Positions 1-7,082 of a stretch of DNA of 23,438 nt are shown here, piece after piece; position 1 is the stretch's first letter; the number at the start of each line of letters is the position of its first letter. The position numbers were made by a program, and so were the translations under genes. The notes under the pieces were generated by a model that made no database searches, was not told where the DNA came from, and saw only the letters and a list, made by a program, of their open reading frames with translations. The DNA is from a virus, in the IMG/VR virus record IMGVR_UViG_3300025671_000541, positions 1-23,438 of that record; one strand, given 5' to 3'.

Positions 1-15
1 TTGCTTTTGTATCAT
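1..15 (-). CDS. start of a further gene, cut by the window edge
   Basis: An ATG at 15-13 opens a frame reading Met-Ile-Gln-Lys-Gln before the window ends. A purine-rich ribosome-binding site (AGGGGA, three bases before the ATG) lies just upstream, in the 18 bases after the stop of the preceding gene. The spacing and direction fit the next gene of the same operon. Five codons are too few to suggest a product. Confidence 0.45.
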
Positions 16-33
16 TGTCCCCTGCTTTCTTAC

Positions 34-255
34 CTAGTTAAGTGCTGAGATTTCGTCTGCGGTTAGACCAAGTGCTGCTAGTTTAGCCTCTGCTGATGCC
101 TTAGCATCTGCCTTAGCCTGTGCTGCTGCTTCCTCTGCTGCCTTGATTTCTGCAAAGGCAACTGCATCTGCCTCACGCTGAGCAATCTCTTCGGCTGTTA
201 GTTCAACCTCTGTAGTTACTCCAGTTGAGCAATCTACGATTAGTTTATGGGTCAT
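34..255 (-). CDS. small Ala/Glu-rich tail-region protein (73 aa)
   Basis: The function is not known. The open frame extends up to 408, but the start at 255 is preferred because AAAGGA lies five bases before that ATG and the upstream extension overlaps the preceding gene. The N-terminus (MTHKLIVDCSTG) looks like a short beta hairpin. It is followed by an acidic, Ala-rich, probably helical or coiled-coil stretch (about residues 22-62) and an end reading LAALGLTADEI. Small proteins with this layout are common beside tail-fibre genes, where fibre assembly or chaperone roles have been suggested, but I cannot assign one here. It is the last complete gene of the tail-tip cluster and lies 13 bases after the 170-aa tail-tip protein. 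Confidence 0.75.
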   Translation of the reverse strand: MTHKLIVDCSTGVTTEVELTAEEIAQREADAVAFAEIKAAEEAAAQAKADAKASAEAKLAALGLTADEISALN

Positions 256-268
256 TATTTTCCTTTCG

Positions 269-781
269 TTATGAGTTCTTGATTCCGTATAGTGTGGCGG
301 TTGAGTATTGAACAAGGCTGAATCCATCAGCCGATATAGTAATAGAAGTAATTGCGGCAGAGTTAGACCATAATCCTGCGTGTAATCCATTTGTTGCTGC
401 GGTTGCATTATTTTCTAGCACAAAATCCGCTGAGGTACTTTTATAGTTAGAGCCAGCATAATTAGGAATATACAATTCAAAATTGTTAAAAGTATTGGAT
501 GTGGAATTGGCGGCATTTGTGTATAAATAACCCAAATCGCTAGAGGCTCGGTTAATTGATGATGCGGAAGAACCATTCCCATAAAGCAAGCGCTCAGAGT
601 AACCTGTGCTTGATGAGTTAAATGTAATTGGCATATTGCGGTCAAGGGCAGAAACCGAATTTCTTACCGAAACTTTTAACAAAAGGTCTGTATAAGTTGC
701 AGGGATTGAAGTAAAGTTTATTGTTGCAGCCCCGCCGCTTCCCACCTCAACGGTGGCTATTGCTTTATAAGTGGTTGCCAT
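269..781 (-). CDS. tail-tip / receptor-region protein, paralogue A (170 aa)
   Basis: A Ser/Thr/Asn-rich, beta-strand-rich protein with no signal peptide. It shares a scaffold with two neighbours. Near the N-terminus it reads YKAIATVEV, then FTSIPATYTDL, then an FNS motif followed by a GNGSSASS-type loop. Before the C-terminus it has SAAITSITI, and it ends ATLYGIKNS. Proteins of this kind cluster after phage tail fibres and are probably exposed at the tail tip or fibre end. Receptor contact is inferred, not shown. The ATG shares one base with the stop of the upstream paralogue (TAATG), and AAGG lies seven bases before it. Confidence 0.8.
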   Translation of the reverse strand: MATTYKAIATVEVGSGGAATINFTSIPATYTDLLLKVSVRNSVSALDRNMPITFNSSSTGYSERLLYGNGSSASSINRASSDLGYLYTNAANSTSNTFNNFELYIPNYAGSNYKSTSADFVLENNATAATNGLHAGLWSNSAAITSITISADGFSLVQYSTATLYGIKNS

Positions 782-1281
782 TATGCCGCCTTTATTCCGT
801 AGAGGGTGAAGGTTGTTCCAGTTGCATAAGATGATGAACTAAGAGAAAAATCTATTGAAGTTATAGCAGCAGGTGTTGCTCTCCATATACCAACAATCGC
901 TTCCGTTGCTTGCGCTGCACGGTTAGCGCGAATTAAAGCAGTCTTGTAAGTTGTCGTGTTAGAATAGTTTTGAATACTTATGTTAAACTGAGTTGCAGGG
1001 GAACTATTAAGAAAGTTAAAATAGTTACAAATTATAGATGTTGAATTTGTTCTACGAGCGGATGAAGCAGCGCTTCCATCTCCCGTAAGAATAGTTGCAC
1101 TATAGTTAGAACCGCTATCAGAATTAAAACGCATAAGAACATCTGAGTTACCAATTAAGTTTGTCGCATTGGCTATTACTATAACTAAATCAGTATAAGC
1201 ACCGCTAATGGAAGTAAATGAAACTGTCGCTGTGCTAGTAGAAAGCGTAGTCGTTGCTATTGCCTCATAGGTCGCTGGCAT
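781..1281 (-). CDS. tail-tip / receptor-region protein, paralogue B (166 aa)
   Basis: Paralogue of the 170-aa and 205-aa neighbours. The N-terminus reads YEAIATTTL, then FTSISGAYTDL, FNSDSGSNY, TGDGSAASS, AAITSIDFS and a C-terminus of TLYGIKAA. The frame is open to 1317, but the ATG at 1281 is preferred. It matches the start of paralogue A (MPATYEAIAT against MATTYKAIAT), has an AAAGGTGG ribosome-binding site, and shares a base with the stop of the upstream HNH gene (TGATG). The sequence is rich in Ser, Thr and Asn and probably beta-sandwich. A role at the fibre tip is inferred from the neighbourhood and family resemblance. Confidence 0.8.
   Translation of the reverse strand: MPATYEAIATTTLSTSTATVSFTSISGAYTDLVIVIANATNLIGNSDVLMRFNSDSGSNYSATILTGDGSAASSARRTNSTSIICNYFNFLNSSPATQFNISIQNYSNTTTYKTALIRANRAAQATEAIVGIWRATPAAITSIDFSLSSSSYATGTTFTLYGIKAA
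782..801. repeat. direct repeat, copy 1 (end of paralogue B)
   Basis: The 20 bases TATGCCGCCTTTATTCCGTA recur at 1729-1748 with one mismatch. On the coding strand they encode the shared C-terminal Tyr-Gly-Ile-Lys-Ala-Ala and stop, and contain the AAGG used as ribosome-binding site by the next gene. The repeat separation is 947 bases. Confidence 0.8.
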
Positions 1282-1724
1282 CAGATGACCACCTTTCGGT
1301 TCATACAAGTAGCACAACCAAAACGTCTACTGTTTTTAGAGTTGTAGGTATAGATATTATTTTCCAACTCGTGTCCTCTCTTGCAGTGTGTTTTATGTTC
1401 TAAGACTCTTACTGAGCGATAACTATTTTCTGCGCTAGTAACAAGTTGTAAATGTTCTGGATTTACACAACGGCGATGTAGGCAAGTGTTACCACCTTTG
1501 CATTCTTTTGGATCGTGGCATATATGGTCTATAACCATTCCTTCTGGAATATCGCCTTTGTAATACATCCAAGATAGACGGTGAATTAGCGTTGACTTAG
1601 AGACGGGCCAGCCATATTTGGTTTGTGCAAAACCTTTTGCAGTAGGTGTGGTTGGGTGCCACCAGCAACCATTTGGCTGCACTTCAAAGCGATTAACAAT
1701 TCTTTCAAGTTGTGTAATTGCCAT
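1281..1724 (-). CDS. HNH endonuclease with zinc-binding cysteines (147 aa)
   Basis: A free-standing HNH-family nuclease, a metal-dependent DNA-cutting enzyme of the homing type. The core has Asp66-His67, four cysteines spaced like a zinc site (Cys69, 75, 81, 86), then NPEHLQLVT with Asn88 and His91, and a trailing Glu-Asn. A second Cys pair near the C-terminus (CKRGH at 114-118 and CATC at 137-140) looks like a zinc ribbon that could contact DNA. The length is usual for phage HNH genes. It lies between two related tail genes: it begins four bases after the stop of the 205-aa paralogue, and its TGA overlaps the ATG of paralogue B. The ribosome-binding site AAAGGGGG lies in the end of the upstream gene. 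It probably moved in as a mobile gene, and its target sequence is unknown. Confidence 0.92.
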   Translation of the reverse strand: MAITQLERIVNRFEVQPNGCWWHPTTPTAKGFAQTKYGWPVSKSTLIHRLSWMYYKGDIPEGMVIDHICHDPKECKGGNTCLHRRCVNPEHLQLVTSAENSYRSVRVLEHKTHCKRGHELENNIYTYNSKNSRRFGCATCMNRKVVI

Positions 1725-1727
1725 TGG

Positions 1728-2345
1728 CTATGCCCCCTTTATTCCGTAAAGCGCTGCGTGGGAATACTGCACAAAATCACCAAGTGTTGATGACTGGACT
1801 CTAATTGATGTAATTGCTGAAGTGCTTTGCCATAACCCACTATTAAGAATAACTTGTCCTGATCCATTCAAATCGTATCCTGCTAAATTTCTAGCAGTTT
1901 TATATTTTGAGGTATTGGCATAATCTAAAATATCAATAATTCCAGCGGCAAACATACTCGCTCCTGCTGCTGCGCCCGTTGCCGCTCTAAATACCATTCC
2001 TGTATTTCCTGCTGAAGAATCTTCTGCGTAAGCCGCAGCAGATGAACCATCTCCAAGAATATAATGTCGTGGGTAAGAAGCGGTGTCGCTATTAAATATA
2101 AGCGACACTCCATCGGCAGTTGCACCAGAACGAGAAGAACGCAGTAACCATCGTAATTGTAAATGTTTGTAAGTGCTAGGAATTGAAGTAAAATCAATAT
2201 AATCAACTGCTGTTGCGCCAACAGTTACAGTAGCGATGGATTCAAAGTCGCCAGGTAATTCATAAGCAGTATTACCTGCCAGCATACTCCCATAGGTAGT
2301 CCTGCCAGTAATACTACTGGCAGATAATTTATATACAGGTGTCAC
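1728..2345 (-). CDS. tail-tip / receptor-region protein, paralogue C (205 aa)
   Basis: The longest of the three related proteins. A leader of about 30 residues (TPVYKLSASSITGR, then MLAGNTAY) is absent from the other two. After it come the shared features: FESIATVTV, IDFTSIPSTYKHLQL, IFNSDT, ILGDGSSAAA, a YKTARNLAG segment, SAITSIRV and a final AALYGIKGA. The start is GTG, sharing its first base with the upstream TAG, with GGAG eight bases before it. A later ATG at codon 21 is possible but would remove the leader. It is likely part of the fibre tip or a cap protein; the exact function is unknown. Confidence 0.8.
   Translation of the reverse strand: MTPVYKLSASSITGRTTYGSMLAGNTAYELPGDFESIATVTVGATAVDYIDFTSIPSTYKHLQLRWLLRSSRSGATADGVSLIFNSDTASYPRHYILGDGSSAAAYAEDSSAGNTGMVFRAATGAAAGASMFAAGIIDILDYANTSKYKTARNLAGYDLNGSGQVILNSGLWQSTSAITSIRVQSSTLGDFVQYSHAALYGIKGA
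1729..1748. repeat. direct repeat, copy 2 (end of paralogue C)
   Basis: TATGCCCCCTTTATTCCGTA matches 19 of 20 bases at 782-801. It encodes the Tyr-Gly-Ile-Lys-Gly-Ala end of paralogue C and holds the ribosome-binding site of the HNH gene. The segment between the two copies carries the HNH gene and nearly all of paralogue B. Confidence 0.8.
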
Positions 2346-2650
2346 TATGCAATCTCCACTCCAGAGATGTGGAAGTTAATTGTTGTCGCGCTTGCTCCAC
2401 CCGTGATTGTCTGCGTTGCGGTGAGGACCTGCTTGAGGTCAATAACTGTCGAATCGTATGAACCTACTGTAACAGTAGTTGCAATATTTGTACCGCCAAG
2501 ACCTATTGTAAATGTTCCAGCTGAACCAGCAGTATTTGTAACTACTATGCTTGTAACTACTGTGGTAGTAGCTGCAGGAACTGTATATAGGGTTGTTCCT
2601 ACTGTTGTTGTTGCTGCTCCTCGGAACAGCGCTTTAGTTGTTGTGGCCAT
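2345..2650 (-). CDS. small beta-rich tail-associated protein (101 aa)
   Basis: A Thr/Val/Ala/Gly-rich protein predicted to be almost all beta strand. It starts MATTTKALFRGAATTTVG, has LYTVPAATTTVV and IVVTNTAG segments, and ends FHISGVEIA. This pattern recurs in small phage proteins next to fibre genes and suggests a beta-sandwich that decorates or caps the fibre; that is inference. AGGGAG lies a few bases before the ATG. The gene sits 12 bases after the fibre stop, and its own stop overlaps the GTG of paralogue C. Confidence 0.75.
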   Translation of the reverse strand: MATTTKALFRGAATTTVGTTLYTVPAATTTVVTSIVVTNTAGSAGTFTIGLGGTNIATTVTVGSYDSTVIDLKQVLTATQTITGGASATTINFHISGVEIA

Positions 2651-2662
2651 TATCTCCCTTTC

Positions 2663-4789
2663 TTAGAGTGCGCCCATTAATAAAAGTGTTAATTCGTCTG
2701 CAACGCTTCCAGGACCAGTTAATACTACATCTGTTAGACCGCTAATTGTTGTTACTGTTGCTCCAGAATTTATTACTGTAGAACCAAGTGTTGGTGCTGA
2801 GTAACCAGAAACGTTTGACCAAGTAAGTCCAGTAGCAGTGCTTGAGTCAGCCTGTAGGTACTGTCCGTTAGTTCCAACTGTTAATTTACCTACAGTATCT
2901 GCTGCAGTTCCTACGATAAGGTCGCCCTTAGCGTCTATAACTGTGTTAGGAATTGCTGTGGCAAGATCAAATGCTGTGAAGGTGATTACCTCGAGCACAT
3001 CGTTGACAGCAAGTGCTGCTAAGGATGTAATACTTGTTCCATTGGTTGCCGTGTAGTCAGAACCACGAACTAGGAGTACACCGTTTAGGTATACCTGTTC
3101 TTTGCCTGCTAAGTAAGATAGAGTTAATCCGCCAGCATCAGTTCCTGATACAGAGGTTTCTCCACCTGTTGCTACGAACTTGTAGCGATAGATAGCAGCA
3201 GTTGAAGAGATAGATCCCCATGCAGAAAGTCCTGTATCCCATGCATACATGGCATTATCTACTGAGTTCCAGTAAATAGCTCCTTCAAGAATCGCATTTC
3301 CATCGTTATCTAATGTTGGAGGAGTTGACTTTGCACCTAGGTATCTATCATCAAAGTTATCATAGGCTGTCTCAGCAGCAGCAGCGCTTGCTGCAGCAGC
3401 AGTAGCGCTACCAGCAACAGCATCAACATATTGCTTTGTAGCAGCCTGTAGATTTGCTGAAGGGTCTGCGTGAAGAGTCAGAGCACCAGTCATTGTGGAG
3501 CCTGACTTAAAGACTACGGCATCGTAGAATGTACCACCAGCCTGAATTTCATCAGCAATCTCTTTAAGAGTATCAAGAGTTCCAGGAGCACCATTGATTA
3601 GATTGGTAATCTCTGTATCAATGTAACCCTTAGTTGCTGCGTCACCTGAATCTGTTGGAGTGCCAAGGCTTGTAATCTTCTGGCTGTTCATTGAGAACGA
3701 AGAAGTTGGCGCAGCCAAGTCTGTTACTTTAGATGTGCGTACCTGTGTATCAAAGTCAGAGATAGTGCTGGCTGTCTGAGTGCCAGTATGGTTAGCACGG
3801 GCTAGTGGGTCAGTTGCTAACTTGCTAAGAGCAATAGCAGCCGAAGCGTTAATGTCATCATTTACGATAGTTCCATCTACAATGTCAGAGGATGTAATAG
3901 AACTGTTAAGGCTTAGTTTGCTGTAAGCAATACCTGCTGATGCGTTGATATCTGCGTTTACAATCGCACCAGTACCGATGCTGGTTGTTAGGCTTACGTT
4001 GCCTGTGCCATCAAAGGATACGGCGCTAGCCTCTACATCTCCTGTAAGTTGGAAGTCTCTAGCAGTTTGTAGGGCTGTGGCTGTAGCAGCATTACCTGTG
4101 GTAGAACCAGAGGATCCAGTCACGTTACCAGTCACGTTACCTGTGACATTACCAGTTAGATTTGCCGTAACCGTATTTGCTGAGAAGTTACCTGAAGCAT
4201 CTCTAGCTACGATCGCAGAGTTTGTGTTGGTTGATGTTGCTGTTGTGGCAGAGTTAGCTACCTTGCCAACTGTTGAGATAGTAGCAAGCTTGGTATCTGT
4301 AATAGCAGCTGAGGCGTTTATATCCGCATTAGTGATAGCTCCATCAGCGATCTTAGCTGAGGTAACAGCGCTATCTGCAATCATTGCGGTAGATACTGTT
4401 CCAGTATCGGTAGTCTTTACTACGTTAGCAATAGTCAACCCGTGAGCCGATGTTGTGTTTTCGATATGAGTATTAGCTTCACGGAAGTCACGGCCGATAG
4501 CCATGTGACGAACCTTTGCACCAGCAGAGTGAGCAATTGCTGCAGTTCCATCGATGTTACGATTAACTGTTAATGTGTTGCTACCTGGGTTAGAGGGAGC
4601 AATTACATCGACAATTTCTTCGAGCGAGGTGTCTGGGTCGATGACAATGGTGAAAGTTTCACCTGCTGCTGGGGTGATGCTACCAAGCAAACCCGCTGCA
4701 GAGTTGACAACCATCGTTGTCTGAGAGGAGTTCATCGCTGATGTAAGCGTGGTCTCCTGAGATGTAGAGAGATATTTACGTATTGTCAT
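2663..4789 (-). CDS. tail fibre protein (708 aa)
   Basis: Modular fibre. Residues 1-110 form an N-terminal beta module ending IAHSAGAKVRHMAIGRDF, probably the virion attachment part. Residues 140-330 are low-complexity shaft with three copies of a G-x-I-x-N-x-D-I-N-A-S-A-x-I motif (149-168, 273-292, 305-324) and a run of GNVT units near 213-224. Residues 350-460 hold typical fibre elements (KITSLGTPTDSGDAATKGYI; GSTMTGALTLHADP). An Ala-rich helix follows at about 455-475. Residues 480-530 (YLGAKSTPPTLDNDG, then GAIYWNS) and 532-610 (QVYLNGVLLVRGSDYTA) match modules widespread in aquatic phage fibres. The C-terminus contains VIDAKGDLIVGTAADT. No enzymatic domain is seen. The ATG overlaps the adaptor stop (TAATG), with GAGG five bases upstream. 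Confidence 0.9.
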   Translation of the reverse strand: MTIRKYLSTSQETTLTSAMNSSQTTMVVNSAAGLLGSITPAAGETFTIVIDPDTSLEEIVDVIAPSNPGSNTLTVNRNIDGTAAIAHSAGAKVRHMAIGRDFREANTHIENTTSAHGLTIANVVKTTDTGTVSTAMIADSAVTSAKIADGAITNADINASAAITDTKLATISTVGKVANSATTATSTNTNSAIVARDASGNFSANTVTANLTGNVTGNVTGNVTGSSGSTTGNAATATALQTARDFQLTGDVEASAVSFDGTGNVSLTTSIGTGAIVNADINASAGIAYSKLSLNSSITSSDIVDGTIVNDDINASAAIALSKLATDPLARANHTGTQTASTISDFDTQVRTSKVTDLAAPTSSFSMNSQKITSLGTPTDSGDAATKGYIDTEITNLINGAPGTLDTLKEIADEIQAGGTFYDAVVFKSGSTMTGALTLHADPSANLQAATKQYVDAVAGSATAAAASAAAAETAYDNFDDRYLGAKSTPPTLDNDGNAILEGAIYWNSVDNAMYAWDTGLSAWGSISSTAAIYRYKFVATGGETSVSGTDAGGLTLSYLAGKEQVYLNGVLLVRGSDYTATNGTSITSLAALAVNDVLEVITFTAFDLATAIPNTVIDAKGDLIVGTAADTVGKLTVGTNGQYLQADSSTATGLTWSNVSGYSAPTLGSTVINSGATVTTISGLTDVVLTGPGSVADELTLLLMGAL
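3818..4345. repeat. dispersed repeat coding the fibre DINASA motif
   Basis: Three copies (4286-4345, 3914-3973 and 3818-3877) encode D/T-G-A/T-I-x-N-x-D-I-N-A-S-A-x-I-x-x-x-K-L. The protein motif is better conserved than the DNA, so this is a shaft repeat and not a recent duplication. A short GNVT tandem (about 4118-4153) lies between copies one and two. Confidence 0.75.
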
Positions 4790-5688
4790 TAGTACCTCGT
4801 GTAGTGGATTCGGACTGGGTATTGGCCACGCAACTTGCCTGCTTCCTCGGCAAGGCGTTGCTGGTAAAGTGCGAGCATAAATCGAGCAGCATTAGAGCCA
4901 GAGCCAAATTGAATTTTAGTATCAGCTTGGTCTGCCTCGGCAGAAGTAAATGTAAGACGGCCTGGATCGATAAAGGAGGCTAGACGATAAGAAGCCCCAT
5001 AAACAATAACATCTTTAGCAGATGAAGGTAATCCAGTTACTGTTTCAAAGACATCATTATTATTAACAAGAATGCTAGGTTCTTTACTGTACGTTACCTG
5101 CACAGTCCGACCTGGGGTAATACGGTCATAAACCGAAATAGTTTGACCAGTAGCGTACGTAGCTGAATTAGCCATTTTATCGTGACGCCATTGTTTGACA
5201 GGCATCCATTCCCCGGTAGGGCCAGGAGTGTCCCAGGATACCCCTAAAACGTCGTCTATGGCCGATGGGAGGCTGTATGTCGACTGGGTGGCAGTAAGAC
5301 TAAAGGTTGTTTTATCTACTCCAAAAAGCTGGGGAAAGACCGCTTTGATGCTGTCATTGATAGCCCTCTTGACAGAGAGTCTAGGGAAGGTAGGGGAGAT
5401 AGTTACCTTTGTGTTAGTGGTGTGGCTGGCAGCAGTTGTGCCTTGATAGCCACGACCGTATGGAGCTGCAGTTGCTGTGCTCGACACGCGGTCATAACTA
5501 TCCAGCCAGATCATTTCATCGTCGATTTCGACAACACCCTTGCCAATATTGGACACGCTACCTAGGTTTAAGATTAGAGCTGAGGAGTTGATGTCGGCAG
5601 TAAGGTGAGTGGTGCGATCTTGTCGCATCGTATAGCCATTAAGATTTAGGAGAACTTCATCTACCAAATTGGCAAGAGTTGATGTCAT
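4789..5688 (-). CDS. probable head-tail adaptor / connector protein (299 aa)
   Basis: Probably a structural adaptor sitting under the portal. The N-terminal helix (about 1-20, LANLVDEVLLNLNGY) is followed by a beta module (26-98) with IDDEMIWLD and GRGYQGTTAASH. After that come an amphipathic segment LSVKRAINDSIKAVFPQ and a beta-rich middle (YSLPSAIDDVLGV; QVTYSKEP). A helical C-terminal region (ASYRLASFIDPGRL, then FMLALYQQRLAEEAGKLRGQ) ends in IHYTRY. The layout recalls adaptor (gp11-like) proteins of short-tailed phages, and the position just before the fibre agrees. The identity is inferred; a minor tail protein is the alternative. The start shares a base with the upstream gene's stop at a TAATG junction, and so does the stop with the fibre start. 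Confidence 0.6.
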   Translation of the reverse strand: MTSTLANLVDEVLLNLNGYTMRQDRTTHLTADINSSALILNLGSVSNIGKGVVEIDDEMIWLDSYDRVSSTATAAPYGRGYQGTTAASHTTNTKVTISPTFPRLSVKRAINDSIKAVFPQLFGVDKTTFSLTATQSTYSLPSAIDDVLGVSWDTPGPTGEWMPVKQWRHDKMANSATYATGQTISVYDRITPGRTVQVTYSKEPSILVNNNDVFETVTGLPSSAKDVIVYGASYRLASFIDPGRLTFTSAEADQADTKIQFGSGSNAARFMLALYQQRLAEEAGKLRGQYPVRIHYTRY

Positions 5689-5960
5689 TAGGACGATATC
5701 CTTCTCAGAGCTTCGGGTGCAGCAAGACCATCGGTTCCTGCTAGCACATTACAAATACCTTGGATGTCAAGGAAGGTTTTGGGATCCGTGCGTCCATCTT
5801 TACGATTAAGCGCACCTTGGATGCTTTGGCCAGTTGTACCAGCCCATTCATTAGCCGCAAGGTTATCTCCCACAACGTTTAGTGGAGTTCTGTAAGTACC
5901 ACCATTAGCAAGTCGATTTAGTTCAGCACTAAACGGGGAACCTGTATTTCCGACTGCCAT
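5688..5960 (-). CDS. conserved phage protein of unknown function (90 aa)
   Basis: A small neutral protein: SAELNRLANGGTYRTPL, AANEWAGTTGQSIQGALN, then KTFLDIQGICNVLAGTDG and PEALRRISS. It has one Cys, no membrane segment and no recognised motif. Similar short proteins are, from memory, common in the structural clusters of aquatic phages near the adaptor. It may be a minor head or neck component. Both ends use TAATG junctions, so translation is probably coupled to the basic protein upstream and the adaptor downstream. It is clearly different in composition from the basic block it follows. Confidence 0.75.
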   Translation of the reverse strand: MAVGNTGSPFSAELNRLANGGTYRTPLNVVGDNLAANEWAGTTGQSIQGALNRKDGRTDPKTFLDIQGICNVLAGTDGLAAPEALRRISS

Positions 5961-6355
5961 TATCTATACCTCGCTGTCTTTCGAGCAATTGATTTAGGTT
6001 GCTTGGAGAACTGTTTACCAGACTTGGTATCACGACGCTTCTTAGCAGAAGTAGCCGCGTACTCTTTCTTGCTTAGAGACTGACGTGCCTTCTTAGGCAA
6101 GTAACGCTCTCCAGTTGCTTTAGAACCTTGAGTGCTAGGTTTACCAGATCTGGTTCCCCACTCTTCTTTAGTCCATTTAGATAAAGATTTTTGTTTGCTG
6201 GATTTGCTACCTGTGTAGCCACCACCAGCCTTCTTGTATTGTTGTGCTACAAGTTGCGCTTTACGCGCTGACCATTGTCCAGGTCTACCGCCTTTGGAAC
6301 CAGCAAGAACTCGTCTTTTAATAGAGTCGCGTAGACCTGGTTTGGTGTATGACAT
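5960..6355 (-). CDS. basic protein, DUF5872-like (131 aa)
   Basis: A strongly basic protein rich in Lys, Arg, Ser and Gly. The sequence KPGLRDSIKRRVLAGSKGG, then PGQWSARKAQLVAQQYKKAGGGY, LSKWTKEEWGTRSGKP, GERYLPKKARQSL, KKEYAATSAKKR and a KxAxxxARYR end closely fits a family I recall as DUF5872, found in phages, some giant viruses and bacteria. The domain number is from memory. The function is unknown; the charge suggests nucleic-acid binding. The ATG lies two bases after the preceding stop with only a weak AAGAAG signal. It is the last of six consecutive basic-protein genes. Confidence 0.8.
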   Translation of the reverse strand: MSYTKPGLRDSIKRRVLAGSKGGRPGQWSARKAQLVAQQYKKAGGGYTGSKSSKQKSLSKWTKEEWGTRSGKPSTQGSKATGERYLPKKARQSLSKKEYAATSAKKRRDTKSGKQFSKQPKSIARKTARYR

Positions 6356-6357
6356 TG

Positions 6358-6792
6358 TTACTTCTTGCCACCTAGTAGTCCAGGGAATAGACCCTTTGGA
6401 TTCATTGGCTTAGGTGACTTAGATGTGTACTTCTTAGGAGCAGCTTTCTTAACAGCAGCCTTTTTTACAGCAGGCTTGTTAGCATAAGCGGCACGAGCAG
6501 CATCTGGAGACTTAGCTGCAGGAGCAGCCTTAGCACGAGCAGCGGCTACGCGCTTAGCACCGTACATACGATTTACACCTTGGATAAACTCAGCACGAGC
6601 ACCCTTTGGGGTCTTACCTGCAACAGCAAGTGCCTTAGTCATACCCATCTTTTTAATTTTATCGATTGTTGCTTGGCTTACAGGAGTGTAAAGTCTTTCT
6701 CCCTTAGCGCCTTTGCCTCCACCTTTTGGAAGTCCTCTTTTTGGCTTGTATGCAGCACGTGCTGCGTCAGCCGTCTTATATGTTTTTGCCAT
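6358..6792 (-). CDS. histone H1-tail-like basic protein (144 aa)
   Basis: Lys/Ala/Pro-rich. The N-terminal half holds a small possibly folded segment (LYTPVSQATIDKIKKMGMTK, then KGARAEFIQGVNRMYGAKR). The C-terminal half is low-complexity, with KKAAVKKAAPKKYTSKSPKP recalling the tails of H1-like DNA-condensing proteins, and ends GLFPGLLGGKK. DNA binding or packaging inside the virion is plausible but unproved. DAARAAY occurs twice (near the start and about residue 90), a sign of internal duplication. The frame also has an ATG at 6798 with AAGG four bases upstream. The ATG at 6792 was chosen because it forms the TAATG overlap typical of this block, but both remain possible. Confidence 0.75.
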   Translation of the reverse strand: MAKTYKTADAARAAYKPKRGLPKGGGKGAKGERLYTPVSQATIDKIKKMGMTKALAVAGKTPKGARAEFIQGVNRMYGAKRVAAARAKAAPAAKSPDAARAAYANKPAVKKAAVKKAAPKKYTSKSPKPMNPKGLFPGLLGGKK

Positions 6793-7082
6793 TACCATTT
6801 TACCTTATCTGCCCAATATGCGGCACTCATTTTTCCCTTGGATATATTTCTACGATGACGCGCCTTGAAACTTTTGCGTTTCATCTTCATACGTTGTGAC
6901 TCTCCAGCTTTAGGTTTGCCAGCTGTGCTAGCACCCTGTTCTCCAAAGCGGATTGTTCTTACTTGTTCACCCTGCTTAGCCACAACTACATGAGACTTTT
7001 TGGGGTGAGTAGGGGTACGTTTAGGTTTGTTAAAGCCTGAAACTCCTGCTCTTGCGAGCCTAGGATCTCTTTTGCTTGCCAT
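6792..7082 (-). CDS. basic conserved phage protein (96 aa)
   Basis: Very basic and well ordered: SKRDPRLARAGVSGFNKPKR, THPKKSHVVVAKQG, then VRTIRFGEQGAS, and a C-terminal RKSFKARHRRNISKGKMSAA followed by YWADKVKW. From memory, nearly this whole pattern recurs in small proteins of aquatic phages, which means a conserved fold and not random Lys-rich sequence. The function is unknown. The central VVVAK and IRFG segments look like beta strands, and the KARHRRNI stretch like an Arg/His-rich helix. The start overlaps the end of the 47-aa gene by 23 bases, with GGAG three bases before the ATG. Confidence 0.8.
   Translation of the reverse strand: MASKRDPRLARAGVSGFNKPKRTPTHPKKSHVVVAKQGEQVRTIRFGEQGASTAGKPKAGESQRMKMKRKSFKARHRRNISKGKMSAAYWADKVKW

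Noticed and set aside
256-408. Extension of the 73-aa gene to 408
   Set aside because: Would overlap the 170-aa gene by over 130 bases; AAAGGA supports 255.
1282-1317. Paralogue B start at 1317
   Set aside because: Paralogue A alignment, ribosome-binding site and shared TGATG all support 1281.
1281-1724. HNH gene as part of an intron or intein
   Set aside because: Both neighbours are complete proteins with their own starts and stops, so no split gene is present.
2367-2666. Plus-strand frame of 99 codons opposite the small beta-rich gene
   Set aside because: Opposite a confident gene; composition is the mirror of Thr/Ala/Val codons.
3818-4345. CRISPR-like array
   Set aside because: The repeats are coding, imperfect and unevenly spaced; they are fibre shaft motifs.
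3945-4445. Plus-strand frame of 166 codons inside the fibre gene
   Set aside because: Antisense to a repetitive fibre shaft; Val/Ala/Pro-rich composition mirrors the coding strand. No plus-strand gene context.
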